A DNA stretch of 57,361 nucleotides from Bradyrhizobium sp. (GTDB lineage Bacteria > Pseudomonadota > Alphaproteobacteria > Rhizobiales > Xanthobacteraceae), in assembly GCF_030654605.1 (NCBI RefSeq), contig NZ_JAURXB010000241.1, forward strand, positions 1-57,361, read 5' to 3'. A program made the translations under genes and the position numbers. Below the pieces are notes generated by a model that worked only from the letters and a program-made list of their open reading frames with translations, did no database searches and was not told the DNA's origin. Positions 17,937-26,332 of this stretch are shown here, piece after piece. Within the stretch, counting starts at the first letter, position 1; each line of letters opens with the position of its first letter.

Positions 17937-17983
17937 CCATCGGCGCCGCCAGGCTGCGGCAGATACTTTGGCGGCGCCGATGG
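17937..17983. repeat. Perfect 14-bp inverted repeat downstream of paaX-like gene
   Basis: CCATCGGCGCCGCC (17937-17950) is perfectly complemented by GGCGGCGCCGATGG (17970-17983) with a 19-base loop. It lies 91 bp past the PaaX-type stop and lacks a T-tract on either side. It could terminate or stabilise the preceding transcript. It opens a ~650-bp stretch (17847-18502) that contains no confident gene. Apart from a possible 35-codon reading frame and a GGAACC-GT-GGTTCC palindrome at 18254-18267, I see nothing else in it. Confidence 0.45.
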
Positions 17984-18290
17984 GGGATGGCGCGTTTACA
18001 TGATCGAACGGAACAATGTATCTCGTTTCGCGTCCGCCAGCACCCAGGTGGCTGGTCTGGTCCAGGAGCCCGGAACTTCGGATGGGCTGGCGCGGGCGCG
18101 ATTTTCAAGGAGAAGATTTCTTTCGTCGCTGCTCCGGTCACGGCAATAAATCCACTGTGAATCATTGGTGGGACGAAAGCTGCGTTGCTATTTCCGTAGC
18201 GCCCTCGACACTTCGCTCAGACCGGACCATTTTCCATTGAGGCGCTGGTCCGAGGAACCGTGGTTCCGACTGGCGTAGAGGAAGTAGCCC

Positions 18291-18398
18291 ATGCGACAAT
18301 TGCGTTCATTGCTGCGCGCCGCGCCGTCCCGGATCGGACGCCGGCTCAAGCTGATCGTCGCCATTGCGGCTGCCAGCCTGCCGTCGGCCGGCGCCTAG
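18291..18398 (+). CDS. Possible 35-residue small protein
   Basis: ATG at 18291 opens a 35-codon frame, preceded by GAGGAAG at good spacing. The product has an Arg-rich N-terminus followed by a hydrophobic run (LKLIVAIAAASLPSAGA) resembling a signal or membrane peptide. No homologue is recognised. It may instead be the truncated signal-peptide remnant of a lost exported protein. Confidence is low because a frame of this length can arise by chance. Confidence 0.25.
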   Translation: MRQLRSLLRAAPSRIGRRLKLIVAIAAASLPSAGA

Positions 18399-18502
18399 AC
18401 CCTCCGGGCGGCCGATGCCGTCTTATTGATACCGGTCAAACAATCTCCCTGTGATAGAGCTATATGGACCTGTCTTGGCGCTGGGCGCGAGGGGAAGGTT
18501 CC

Positions 18503-18715
18503 ATGTCGCGATTTGTCGTTCGATTCATGAAGGACGTGCTCGGCGAAAACGGCCGGCACGCCGAAATCTGCCAGAGCATCGTGGAGGTTGACGCCGCAAG
18601 CGAGGGGCACGCCACCGAGCTGGCCAAGCAAAGATTCTGCGAAACCCAGTCGCTTTGCGACTGGTCGCTGCATGCGGATCGGATTCAGGTCAAGCAGACC
18701 GATTTTCCGTCCTGA
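18503..18715 (+). CDS. Small conserved-type protein of unknown function (70 aa)
   Basis: A 70-residue soluble protein, not recognised. It begins MSRFVVRFMKDVLGENGRH and contains a helix rich in Ala/Glu (ASEGHATELAKQRFCE), ending with basic residues. AGGGGAAGG lies a few bases before the ATG at 18503; a start 13 codons earlier is less likely. The gene is convergent with the acetolactate-synthase-like gene, with only two bases between their stop codons. The fold may be a small alpha/beta domain; no function is proposed. Confidence 0.6.
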   Translation: MSRFVVRFMKDVLGENGRHAEICQSIVEVDAASEGHATELAKQRFCETQSLCDWSLHADRIQVKQTDFPS

Positions 18716-18717
18716 AG

Positions 18718-20424
18718 TTACTCGCTCGCCGCGCCTTGCGCTTGACGCTTTTCGGCCGCCACCCGCAGGTTGGTGATGGTGGTGCGCGTCGAAATCTGCT
18801 CCGGATCGGTGCATAGTTCGAGCAGCGCCGCGCGCCCCGAGCTGATGGCGCGCTCCAGCGCCGGCGCAAAATCCGCTGACTTCGTGACGCGCTCGGCATG
18901 CGCGCCCATCGCCTGCGCCATCGCCACGAAATCGGGATTGACGAGGTCGGTCCCGACGACGCGGGAGGGGTGCTCGCGCTCCTGATGCATGCGGATGGTG
19001 CCGTACATGTTGTTGTTGAACAGCAGGATGATCGGCTTGCCGCCGTGCTGCACGGCGGTCGAGATCTCCTGTCCGCTCATCATGAAGCCGCCATCGCCGA
19101 CGCAGCCGATCACCACGCGATCCGGATGGACCAGCGATGCCGCAACCGCCGCCGGCACCGAATAGCCCATCGCGCCGTTGGTGGGCCCGATCTGGCGGCC
19201 CGGGCGGGCGTAGGTCAGAAAGCGTTGCGGCCAGCCGGTGTGATTGCCGGCGTCGAGCGTGACGATGGCGTTGTCGCCGAGCCGCTTGCCCAGTTGGAGC
19301 ATCGCGGCGGCGACGTCGAGGTCTTGGGTGCATTCAACCGGCGTGACGGCGTTGAGATAATCGGTGCGGGCGGTAGTGCGCCAGCCGCTCCAGCGGTCGG
19401 CGGCGAACCAGCTGGCATCGGCAAGGCCTGCCACGAAGTTATCGGAGGACGACTGCACGGCGATGTCAGGCGTAAACACCTTGCCGAGTTCGTTGGCGTC
19501 GGCGTGAACATGAATCAGTTTCGGCTGCGCCCTGGGTGACGACAGAATGCTGTAGCCCTGCGTAGTCATTTCGCCGAGGCGTGCACCGATCACCAGCAAA
19601 AGGTCGGCTTCCTTGAAGCGTTGCACCAGCGCGGGAGGCCCTGAGGTGCCGAGGTCGCCGGCGAAGCATGACGACCGGTTGTCCATGATATCCTGACGGC
19701 GGAACGAGGTCGCGACGGGAATGCCGTTGGCCTCCGCAAAAACTTTCAGTTGGGCGCAAGCGGCGTCGCTCCAGCCGGGACCTCCGGCGAGGATCATCGG
19801 CTTCTTCGCGCCTTCGAGCAGTTCGCGAATCTGGGGGAAGGCCTGCGCGGCGGGGGCCGGTTGCGTCGCATGATAACGAACTGCATCGCCGGACTGCGTC
19901 ACCTCGGTCAGCATGTCCTCCGGCAGCGCCAGCACCACAGGGCCCGGGCGGCCCGAGGTCGCGATGTGGAAGGCGCGCGCGATGTATTCGGGAATCCGCG
20001 CGGTGACGTCGATCTGCGCCGCCCATTTGGCGACCGGGCCGAACATCTGGCGATAATCGATTTCCTGAAACGCCTCGCGATCCATCATGTCGCGGCCGAC
20101 CTGGCCGACCAGCATGATCATCGGCGTCGAGTCCTGGAAGGCGGTGTGGACGCCGACCGCCGCATGGCACGCGCCGGGGCCGCGCGTCACCATGCAGATG
20201 CCGGGCTTGCCGGTCAGCTTGCCATAGGCCTCGGCCATGTTGGCGGCGCCGGCCTCGTGGCGGGCGTTGACCAGCTTGAAGCGGTCGCGCACGTCGAACA
20301 ACGCATCCAGCACTTCCAGATAGCTCTCGCCCGGTACGCAGAAGGCCATGTCGGCGCCGTGGATCAGAAGCTGGTCGACCAGGATCTTGCCGCCGGTGCG
20401 CGCGTTGGAAAAGGGCAGGGTCAT
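18718..20424 (-). CDS. Thiamine-diphosphate enzyme, acetolactate synthase large-subunit-like
   Basis: A 568-residue ThDP enzyme of the acetolactate synthase/benzoylformate decarboxylase superfamily. The catalytic Glu is in NARHEAGAANMAEAYG (about residue 57). The cofactor motif GDGGFMMSGQEI starts near residue 443 and ends at NNNMYG about 27 residues on. All three domains are full length. Such enzymes without an adjacent small (ilvN) subunit are usually catabolic or of unknown specificity rather than biosynthetic. The start at 20424 follows GGAGAA; an ATG 20 codons earlier is possible. It is on the same strand as, and 83 bp from, the flavin monooxygenase gene, so they may be one transcript. 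Confidence 0.88.
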   Translation of the reverse strand: MTLPFSNARTGGKILVDQLLIHGADMAFCVPGESYLEVLDALFDVRDRFKLVNARHEAGAANMAEAYGKLTGKPGICMVTRGPGACHAAVGVHTAFQDSTPMIMLVGQVGRDMMDREAFQEIDYRQMFGPVAKWAAQIDVTARIPEYIARAFHIATSGRPGPVVLALPEDMLTEVTQSGDAVRYHATQPAPAAQAFPQIRELLEGAKKPMILAGGPGWSDAACAQLKVFAEANGIPVATSFRRQDIMDNRSSCFAGDLGTSGPPALVQRFKEADLLLVIGARLGEMTTQGYSILSSPRAQPKLIHVHADANELGKVFTPDIAVQSSSDNFVAGLADASWFAADRWSGWRTTARTDYLNAVTPVECTQDLDVAAAMLQLGKRLGDNAIVTLDAGNHTGWPQRFLTYARPGRQIGPTNGAMGYSVPAAVAASLVHPDRVVIGCVGDGGFMMSGQEISTAVQHGGKPIILLFNNNMYGTIRMHQEREHPSRVVGTDLVNPDFVAMAQAMGAHAERVTKSADFAPALERAISSGRAALLELCTDPEQISTRTTITNLRVAAEKRQAQGAASE

Positions 20425-20507
20425 CGGGTGGTTCTCCAGGAGAGCGATGTTGTGGTCATCGCCGTTTGTTACCGCTATATCCATCGTTTGAGGTCTTCAG
20501 GTCAATC

Positions 20508-21695
20508 TTATCCGTATAGCGCCGCCGCTGCAGCCTCCGCCTCCGGAACCAGATCGTAACTGTAGAGCTGCTTGCGGAATTCGGCGTGCGCGGTGATCTC
20601 GGCGTCTCTCACGCCGAGATCCGAATATGCCGAATCGTAGCGCAGGCCGCTGGCGCGCGCGCCGCGTTGGACCTCGGCGACGCGTTCGCGCCGGAGCCGC
20701 TCATAGGCCAGCAAGGCGAGGGGAGCCGTCGCCCGGTCGGCACGTCCCAGCATGATGGCCAGCGCCATCCCGTCCTCGATCGACTGATTGGCGCCTTGTC
20801 CGAGATGCGGAAGCATCGGATGTGCGGCATCGCCGAGCAGGCTCAGTCTTCCCCTGCTCCAGCCCGGCAGCGGCTCGCGATCGTACAGCGCCCAGCGGAA
20901 CGTCTGCCGGACTTCGCCGAGCAGCTCTTGAATGCGCGGATCCCAGCCGGCGAATTCCCGCCGCAGCATGTCGGGATCGCCGGGGGCCGACCATGATTCC
21001 TTCATCTGCTCGTCGGTCGGCACGAAGCCGACGTAGTTGATCAGTTTTCCGGCGCGCAGGGGAAAGGTGAGGAAGTGCCGCCCGGGTCCGAGCCACATCT
21101 GCCAGCGGTCGGTCGGCCAATCCGGAAGTCGCTCATGCGGCACCAGCCCGCGATAGGCGACCGAACCGTGGAACACCGGCTGCGACGGCGGAAATACATG
21201 CGGCCGAAGTTCGGAGTGGATACCGTCCGCGGCGATGACGATATCGGCTTCCACCGATGCGCCGTTGGCGAATTTCACCCGGGCCGTGTCACCGTCCTGC
21301 TCGAACCCGCTGCAGCGATGCCCGGCTCGCACCGTTCCCGGTGGCAAGGCCGCGGCCAGCAGGTCGACGATGTCGGCCCGGTGCATGCCGAAGGTCGCGT
21401 TCCAGCCGGAGGCGTCCGTCACCTGGACCGGTGCGATCGGCACGCCGTCCTGGCGGAAGTAATGCGAGTTCCGGCCGAGCCGCGCGCCCCATTTTTCTAC
21501 CGGCGCTTGCAGTCCCATCCTGTGCAAATGCCGCACGCTGTTCGGCGTCAGGAACACGCCGGCGCCAATCTCTCCGATCGCGGGCGCCTGCTCGTACACC
21601 GATACGGTGATTCCCCGGGCGGTCAACGCCTTGGCTGCGAACAACCCCCCGATGCCGCCTCCGACGATCGCGACACGGAGAAGGGGCTGCGCCAT
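20508..21695 (-). CDS. Class A FAD-dependent aromatic monooxygenase
   Basis: A 395-residue flavoprotein hydroxylase of the 3-hydroxybenzoate/salicylate hydroxylase kind. The three family fingerprints are visible: FAD-binding VAIVGGGIGGLFAAKAL at ~6-22, the DG motif AADGIHSELRPHV at ~155-167 and the GD motif LLGDAAHPMLPHLGQGANQ at ~282-300. Such enzymes use NAD(P)H and oxygen to hydroxylate an aromatic acid. The start at 21695 (MAQPLLRVAIV) follows AAGGATC; upstream in-frame starts add unrelated residues. It precedes the ThDP enzyme on the same strand, consistent with an aromatic-acid pathway. The exact substrate is unknown. Confidence 0.9.
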   Translation of the reverse strand: MAQPLLRVAIVGGGIGGLFAAKALTARGITVSVYEQAPAIGEIGAGVFLTPNSVRHLHRMGLQAPVEKWGARLGRNSHYFRQDGVPIAPVQVTDASGWNATFGMHRADIVDLLAAALPPGTVRAGHRCSGFEQDGDTARVKFANGASVEADIVIAADGIHSELRPHVFPPSQPVFHGSVAYRGLVPHERLPDWPTDRWQMWLGPGRHFLTFPLRAGKLINYVGFVPTDEQMKESWSAPGDPDMLRREFAGWDPRIQELLGEVRQTFRWALYDREPLPGWSRGRLSLLGDAAHPMLPHLGQGANQSIEDGMALAIMLGRADRATAPLALLAYERLRRERVAEVQRGARASGLRYDSAYSDLGVRDAEITAHAEFRKQLYSYDLVPEAEAAAAALYG

Positions 21696-21814
21696 GATCT
21701 GATCCTTGTTCTTGGTTCTTCTGCGTGAAAAAATCTGTCGCGGCGTTGTATCCTCACAGACGTGAACAGGCCAAGGCATTTTGCGAGCATTGCAGCCGAC
21801 ACTGGAAGACATCG

Positions 21815-22144
21815 ATGGGTATAGGGATTTTCTATGCGCGCGCCGCGGCGACGCTGCTGTTGCCGATCGCGCTCTCCGCCACGCATCCGGCGCAGGCGCA
21901 GGACTACCCGGATCGCGCCGTCAAAATTGTCGTACCGTTCGCCGCCGGCGGACCGCCGAACATCACGGCCAAGATCAATGCCGATGTGAACGAGGCGCTG
22001 CGTCAGCCCGAGTTGCAGGAACGCCTTCGAAAGCTGTCGGCGGAGACGTACGGCGGCTCCATCGAAAAGACCGCGAAGTACCTTCAGGAAGAGGTGGAAC
22101 GCTGGGGCAATGTGATCAAGGCGGCGAACGTCAAGCTGCAGTAA
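21815..22144 (+). pseudogene. Internally deleted Bug/TctC receptor remnant
   Basis: A 109-residue product that fuses the front and back of a Bug-type tricarboxylate receptor, normally ~320 residues. It begins with a signal peptide ending AQAQDYPDRAVKIVVPFAAGGPPN, the typical first strand and ligand loop. It then jumps at about residue 49 to ITAKINADVNEALRQPELQERLRKL and the normal family C-terminus. Roughly 200 central residues, including most of the ligand pocket, are missing, yet the reading frame is intact. It is best read as a decayed gene created by in-frame deletion. No permease partners are nearby. It is convergent with the GntR gene. Confidence 0.8.
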
Positions 22145-22150
22145 GGAGCG

Positions 22151-22864
22151 TCATTTCCGGCTGGCGCCGGCCCTTGGCTTGTTCGCCTTTGTCACGTAGC
22201 GCATCAATTCCGTTTTGACGTGGTGAATGTGGGCGCGCAGCAGATCAACCGCCTGGTCGAACTGGCCCTTGCGGCAATGATCCACGATCAGGGCGTGCTC
22301 GGCCTCGGCGCGGCGCAGGCCTTTGGTCATGACGAGTTGCAGGCGTGTATAGCGATCCGATGAATTGAGCAGGCGCGCTACCATGGCTTGGGTCTGTGGC
22401 CGGTCGGCGCGGGCATAGAGCGTGGCATGAAATGCCGTATTGAGTTCGCCCCAGCGCCGCACGTTCCGCGTCCGCAACTCTCCGGAATATTCTTTCAGGA
22501 TGCTGGTCAATTCCGCGAAATCATCCTCGGTCAGGCGCGGCGCCGACGTCTTCAGAAGCACCGGTTCGAGCAATTCGCGCAATTCGAAGGTCTCTTCAAT
22601 TTCAGTTGGCGACAGTCCGGCGACAACCGCGCCCTTGTGAGGCTCGCTGCGAACGAGACCCTCGGCCTCGAGCTGAACCAGCGCCTCGCGGATGGGCGTT
22701 CGGCTGATGCCGAGTTCAGCCGCCAGAATGTCCTGCCGGATCGGCTGACCGTCCCTGAGTTCGCCGTCGAATATCTTCTTTCGAATCTCGTCGGCCGCCG
22801 TCGTCGAGGTGGTGCGGCGGGACAGCGGCTGCTTGCGGGAAGGGCTCAAGATTCGATCCAACAT
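22151..22864 (-). CDS. GntR-family regulator with FCD domain
   Basis: A 237-residue transcription factor. The N-terminal winged helix (residues ~20-85) shows the GntR pattern IRQDILAAELGISRTPIREALVQLEAEGLV. The C-terminal FCD ligand-binding domain (~90-225) contains the metal-binding-type pattern with ELRELLEP, FHATLYARAD and HALIVDHCRKG. Family members sense sugar acids, lactate or aromatic-acid-derived ligands. It is divergent from the DHDPS-family gene, and a perfect inverted repeat sits between them, so autoregulation and control of the aldolase/ABC transporter genes are likely. It starts at 22864 (MLDRILSPSRK) without a strong Shine-Dalgarno sequence. Confidence 0.9.
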   Translation of the reverse strand: MLDRILSPSRKQPLSRRTTSTTAADEIRKKIFDGELRDGQPIRQDILAAELGISRTPIREALVQLEAEGLVRSEPHKGAVVAGLSPTEIEETFELRELLEPVLLKTSAPRLTEDDFAELTSILKEYSGELRTRNVRRWGELNTAFHATLYARADRPQTQAMVARLLNSSDRYTRLQLVMTKGLRRAEAEHALIVDHCRKGQFDQAVDLLRAHIHHVKTELMRYVTKANKPRAGASRK

Positions 22865-22942
22865 TTGTCTGGCGCCGGCATTTCCAGCCTGTCTGCATCA
22901 GGTTGTACGGTTTGTCGAGGTGTCGTTCTTCGTCAAACAGAG

Positions 22943-22963
22943 GATTGGATATTGTATCCAATC
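22943..22963. promoter_or_regulatory. Candidate GntR operator
   Basis: GATTGGATA (22943-22951), spacer TTG, then TATCCAATC (22955-22963) is a perfect 9-bp inverted repeat. It lies between the divergent GntR and DHDPS-family genes, where a GntR/FCD repressor would be expected to bind. The embedded ATATTGTATCC (22949-22959) is identical to 12349-12359 near fdhD. Confidence 0.55.
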
Positions 22964-23005
22964 TGCCGCCATGATAGCAACGGCCGAACGATGGGAGCGT
23001 CGAGC

Positions 23006-23929
23006 ATGGCGAAAGCGGCGAATTGGGAAGGCATATTTCCGGCGGTCACGACCAAATTCAGGGAGGATGGCAGCATCGACCATGCCGAAATGGCCCGTTG
23101 CTATCAGCTCAACATCGACGCCGGGATCGATGGCTTGGTCGTCTGCGGCTCGCTCGGCGAAGCCTCGACGCTGACCCAGGACGAGAAGCTCGACATCCTG
23201 GCCGTGGCGCGGTCGGTGGCCGACAATCGGCCAGTGCTGCTGACCATCTCGGACGGCGCGACCCGGGAAGCGCAAAGGCTGGCGGAGCGTGGCGCCGCGG
23301 CGGGCGCGGCCGGTTTCATGGTGCTGCCGGGACTGCCATACAAATCCGATCCCCGCGAGACCATCGCCCACTATACCGCGGTCGCCCGCGCGGGCGGACT
23401 GCCGGTCATGATCTACAATAACCCGGTGGCCTATGGCGTCGATATCACGCCTTCGATCCTCGCCGAGATGGCCGCCGAGCCGCTGTTCGTGGCGGTGAAG
23501 GAATCCTCCGACGATATTCGCCGGGTCACCGACATCATCAACCTGCTCGGGGACCGGTACAGGATCTTTGCCGGCGTGGATAATCTCGCCCTCGAAAGCT
23601 TCGCGATGGGAGCGAATGGCTGGGTTGCCGGAGTCGGGCTGGCCTTCCCCAGGGAAAACGTGGCTATCTGGCAACTGTACAAGGCTGGTCGCTTCGAGGA
23701 AGCTCGGGCGATCTATCGATGGATGAAGCCGATGCTGGATATCGATGTCTCGGCCAGGCTGGTGCAGAACATCAAGCTCGCGGAAACGATTGCCATCGGT
23801 TCCAATGACCGGTGCCGCGCACCCCGCCTGCCGCTGATTGGCGAGGAGCGCGCCCGAATCACCGCGATCGTGGAGGAGGGAATTCGACGCCGTCCGAAGC
23901 TGCCGGCGCTGGCGAGCGAAGCTGCGTAG
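23006..23929 (+). CDS. Dihydrodipicolinate synthase family aldolase
   Basis: A 307-residue TIM-barrel aldolase or hydro-lyase of the DHDPS/N-acetylneuraminate lyase family. The Schiff-base Lys is in VAVKESSDD (about residue 165) and the catalytic Tyr is in MIYNNP (about 137). The phosphate/carboxylate-type loop CGSLGEASTLTQDEK is at about 49-63. GGGAG precedes the ATG at 23006; a start five codons upstream is also possible. Members outside lysine synthesis act on 2-keto-3-deoxy sugar acids, aromatic hydrates or 4-hydroxyproline products. Here it sits next to a GntR regulator and an ABC importer, so it is likely catabolic. The substrate is not determined. Confidence 0.88.
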   Translation: MAKAANWEGIFPAVTTKFREDGSIDHAEMARCYQLNIDAGIDGLVVCGSLGEASTLTQDEKLDILAVARSVADNRPVLLTISDGATREAQRLAERGAAAGAAGFMVLPGLPYKSDPRETIAHYTAVARAGGLPVMIYNNPVAYGVDITPSILAEMAAEPLFVAVKESSDDIRRVTDIINLLGDRYRIFAGVDNLALESFAMGANGWVAGVGLAFPRENVAIWQLYKAGRFEEARAIYRWMKPMLDIDVSARLVQNIKLAETIAIGSNDRCRAPRLPLIGEERARITAIVEEGIRRRPKLPALASEAA

Positions 23930-24045
23930 GCACCGATGATGGGCAGCCCTGGATAATTCCGCGAGCAGCTCAAGGATTAAGGCTTCGCCGGTTCGAGCGG
24001 GGCTTCAACGATAACAAGACGTCATAACTGTTGGGAGAACGAACA

Positions 24046-25362
24046 ATGAAACGGACAGGCAAGACACTTAAATTGCTGGCAGGGGTTTCGCTGCTGCTGG
24101 GCGTCCTCGGCGCCCCGGCGACGGCGCAGGACAAGCCGAAGGAACTGAAGATCGGCATCACCACGTTCCTGTCGGGTCCGGCGGCCGTGTTCGGCGAGCC
24201 CGGCAAGGCCGCCGCCGAGATGATCGCTGCCGATATCAACAAGAAGGGCGGGATCGGCGGGGTGCCGGTGGCGCTTTCCTTCGTCGATGAAGGTGCCGGC
24301 GGTGAAGCGCTGGTTTCGAACTATCGGCGCCTGGTGCAGGACGAAAAGGTCGATGCGACCTTCGCCTCGATCTCGTCGGGGTCATGCAACCAGCTGGTGC
24401 CGCTCGCCGAAGACCTCAAGATGCTGAACTTCATGTGGGACTGCGGCGCCGCCTCGATCCTGGAGGCCAAGAAATATCGCTACAGCTTCCGCAGCCAGGC
24501 CAACGCCACGCCGGAGATGCTGGCCGTCCTGATCTATCTTCTGAAGACCAAGCCCAATTTCAAGACCATTGCCGTGGTCAACCAGGACTATGCGTGGGGC
24601 CGCGAGAGCTGGGAGATCTTCTCGACCGCGCTCAAGCAGATGAAACCGGACGTGCAGGTCGTCGCCGAATTGTTTCCGAAGTTTGGCGCCCCTGACTATT
24701 CGACCGAGGTTTCGCGCCTGATGGCGCTGCGCCCGGATGTGGTGTTCACGACGTCATGGGGCGGCGATCTCGACACCCTGGTGCGGCAGGCCGGTCAGCG
24801 CGGATTGCTGCAACAGTCGACATTCGTGCTCGCCATCGGCGAATCATCGGTGCAACGGCTCGGCAAGGATCTGCCCGAGGGCCTGATCATCGGCGCCCGG
24901 GGCGATCACTGGTTCATGCACCCGGAGAAGAAGAGCGACGCCGCGTTCAAGGCCTTCAACGAAGCGTTCAAGGCCAAGACCGGGCGCTGGCCGATCTATC
25001 CCGTCTACCACATGGCGCAGGCTTTCGCGGCGCTGCAGGGAGCGTATGACAAGGCCATCAAGGCCAACGGCGGAAAATGGCCGACGCGTGAACAGGTGGT
25101 CGATGCCGCGCCCAATCTGGAGTTCGTCGGGTTCGGGCGGCCGGTCAAGCTTCGCGCGGAGGACAATCAGGGCCTCGAAGCCCAGCTCGTCGGCGTCAGC
25201 AAGAAGGCCGACGGCTTCGACCACATGGTGCTCGACAACATGATGATCTTCGACGCCGCCAAGATCACCGCTCCGGCGGGCCAGAAATCGGTCGAGTGGC
25301 TGAAGACCCTCAAGCCCGATTTTGCCAAGATGGACGTTCCCGTCTTCCAGCACGGCAAGTAA
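24046..25362 (+). CDS. Liv-type ABC importer substrate-binding protein
   Basis: A 438-residue periplasmic receptor of the branched-chain amino acid (type I, HAAT) ABC importer family. A basic N-terminus and hydrophobic segment form a signal peptide ending ATAQ (~27 residues). The mature part begins with the family pattern ELKIGITTFLSGPAAVFGEPGKAAAEM. At 438 residues it is somewhat longer than LivK, as is common in Rhizobiales members that bind aromatic or dicarboxylic ligands. GGGAG lies eight bases upstream of the ATG. It begins an SBP-permease-permease-ATPase-ATPase operon (24046-28697) about 116 bp after the aldolase gene. Confidence 0.9.
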   Translation: MKRTGKTLKLLAGVSLLLGVLGAPATAQDKPKELKIGITTFLSGPAAVFGEPGKAAAEMIAADINKKGGIGGVPVALSFVDEGAGGEALVSNYRRLVQDEKVDATFASISSGSCNQLVPLAEDLKMLNFMWDCGAASILEAKKYRYSFRSQANATPEMLAVLIYLLKTKPNFKTIAVVNQDYAWGRESWEIFSTALKQMKPDVQVVAELFPKFGAPDYSTEVSRLMALRPDVVFTTSWGGDLDTLVRQAGQRGLLQQSTFVLAIGESSVQRLGKDLPEGLIIGARGDHWFMHPEKKSDAAFKAFNEAFKAKTGRWPIYPVYHMAQAFAALQGAYDKAIKANGGKWPTREQVVDAAPNLEFVGFGRPVKLRAEDNQGLEAQLVGVSKKADGFDHMVLDNMMIFDAAKITAPAGQKSVEWLKTLKPDFAKMDVPVFQHGK

Positions 25363-25432
25363 GCAGGATGCATTGTGCGGGGGCAGGCACGGCTCGCCTG
25401 TCCCCGATCTCACCTCGAAACTCCGTGTCCTG

Positions 25433-26332
25433 ATGAATTCCACGCTCTTCGTTCTCGCCAGCCTCGATGGCCTGTCTTACGCGGCGCTGGTGTTCCTGGT
25501 GTCCGTCGGTCTCAGCCTGATCTTCGGCGTGCTGCGCGTCGTCAATGTCGCGCATGGCAGCCTGTACGCGTTCGGCGCTTACCTCGCGGCGACGCTCAGC
25601 CTGCTGGTGACGCCGATTTCGCCGTGGCTCACCTATCCGGCGCTGCTGGTGGCCTCACTGGTGATCGGCATCGTGGCGGGAGGATTGATCGAACGCCTGC
25701 TGCTGAGCCGGGTTTATGGCCGCGAGGAGGTGCTGCAGCTCCTGATCACCTTCGCCGTCTTCATGATCATGGACAATCTGCAGCGAATGATCTGGGGCGT
25801 ACAGCCGATCTATGCGGCCGAGCCGCTGAAACTCCTGCCGAACGTCTCGATCTTCGGCGTCAGCTACACGTCCTATCAGGTCATCGTGCTGCCTGTTGTC
25901 GCCGTGCTGGCGCTGTTCGGGCTGCGCTATTTCCTGCGCCGGACCTTGATGGGTTCGGTCATTCTGGCGGTCACGGAGGACCGCGAGGCCGCAACCGCCA
26001 TCGGTATCAACGCGCAACGAGTCTATCTGATCACCTTCATCATCGGCGCGACCCTGGCAGCACTCGGCGGCGCGCTGGCGTCGCCGACGACTTCGCTGGT
26101 GCCGGGCATGGGCACCGAAATGATCGTGCTGTCCTTCGCGGTCGCGGCCACCGCCGGCCTCGGCCAGATCGAGGGCACCGCGATCACGGCGCTGGCCATC
26201 GGCATGGCGCGCGCCTTCGTGATTTATCTGCAGCCGGAATTCGAGGTGCTGGTTCCCTACCTGATCATGGTGGCGGTGCTGCTGGTGCGTCCCGAAGGCC
26301 TGTTCGGCGCCACCAAGCTCAGGAAGATCTGA
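25433..26332 (+). CDS. Liv-type ABC importer permease LivH
   Basis: A 299-residue inner-membrane permease with about eight hydrophobic helices. The family pattern GLSLIFGVLRVVNVAHGSLYAFGAYLA at ~25-50 is the LivH signature around the N-G/H loop, and the C-terminal ASPTTSLVPGMGTEMIVLSFAV-type region is present. The start ATG at 25433 gives the normal length and follows the receptor gene by 70 bp. Its stop overlaps the next permease start (TGATG). It acts with the second permease to form the transport channel. Confidence 0.9.
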   Translation: MNSTLFVLASLDGLSYAALVFLVSVGLSLIFGVLRVVNVAHGSLYAFGAYLAATLSLLVTPISPWLTYPALLVASLVIGIVAGGLIERLLLSRVYGREEVLQLLITFAVFMIMDNLQRMIWGVQPIYAAEPLKLLPNVSIFGVSYTSYQVIVLPVVAVLALFGLRYFLRRTLMGSVILAVTEDREAATAIGINAQRVYLITFIIGATLAALGGALASPTTSLVPGMGTEMIVLSFAVAATAGLGQIEGTAITALAIGMARAFVIYLQPEFEVLVPYLIMVAVLLVRPEGLFGATKLRKI

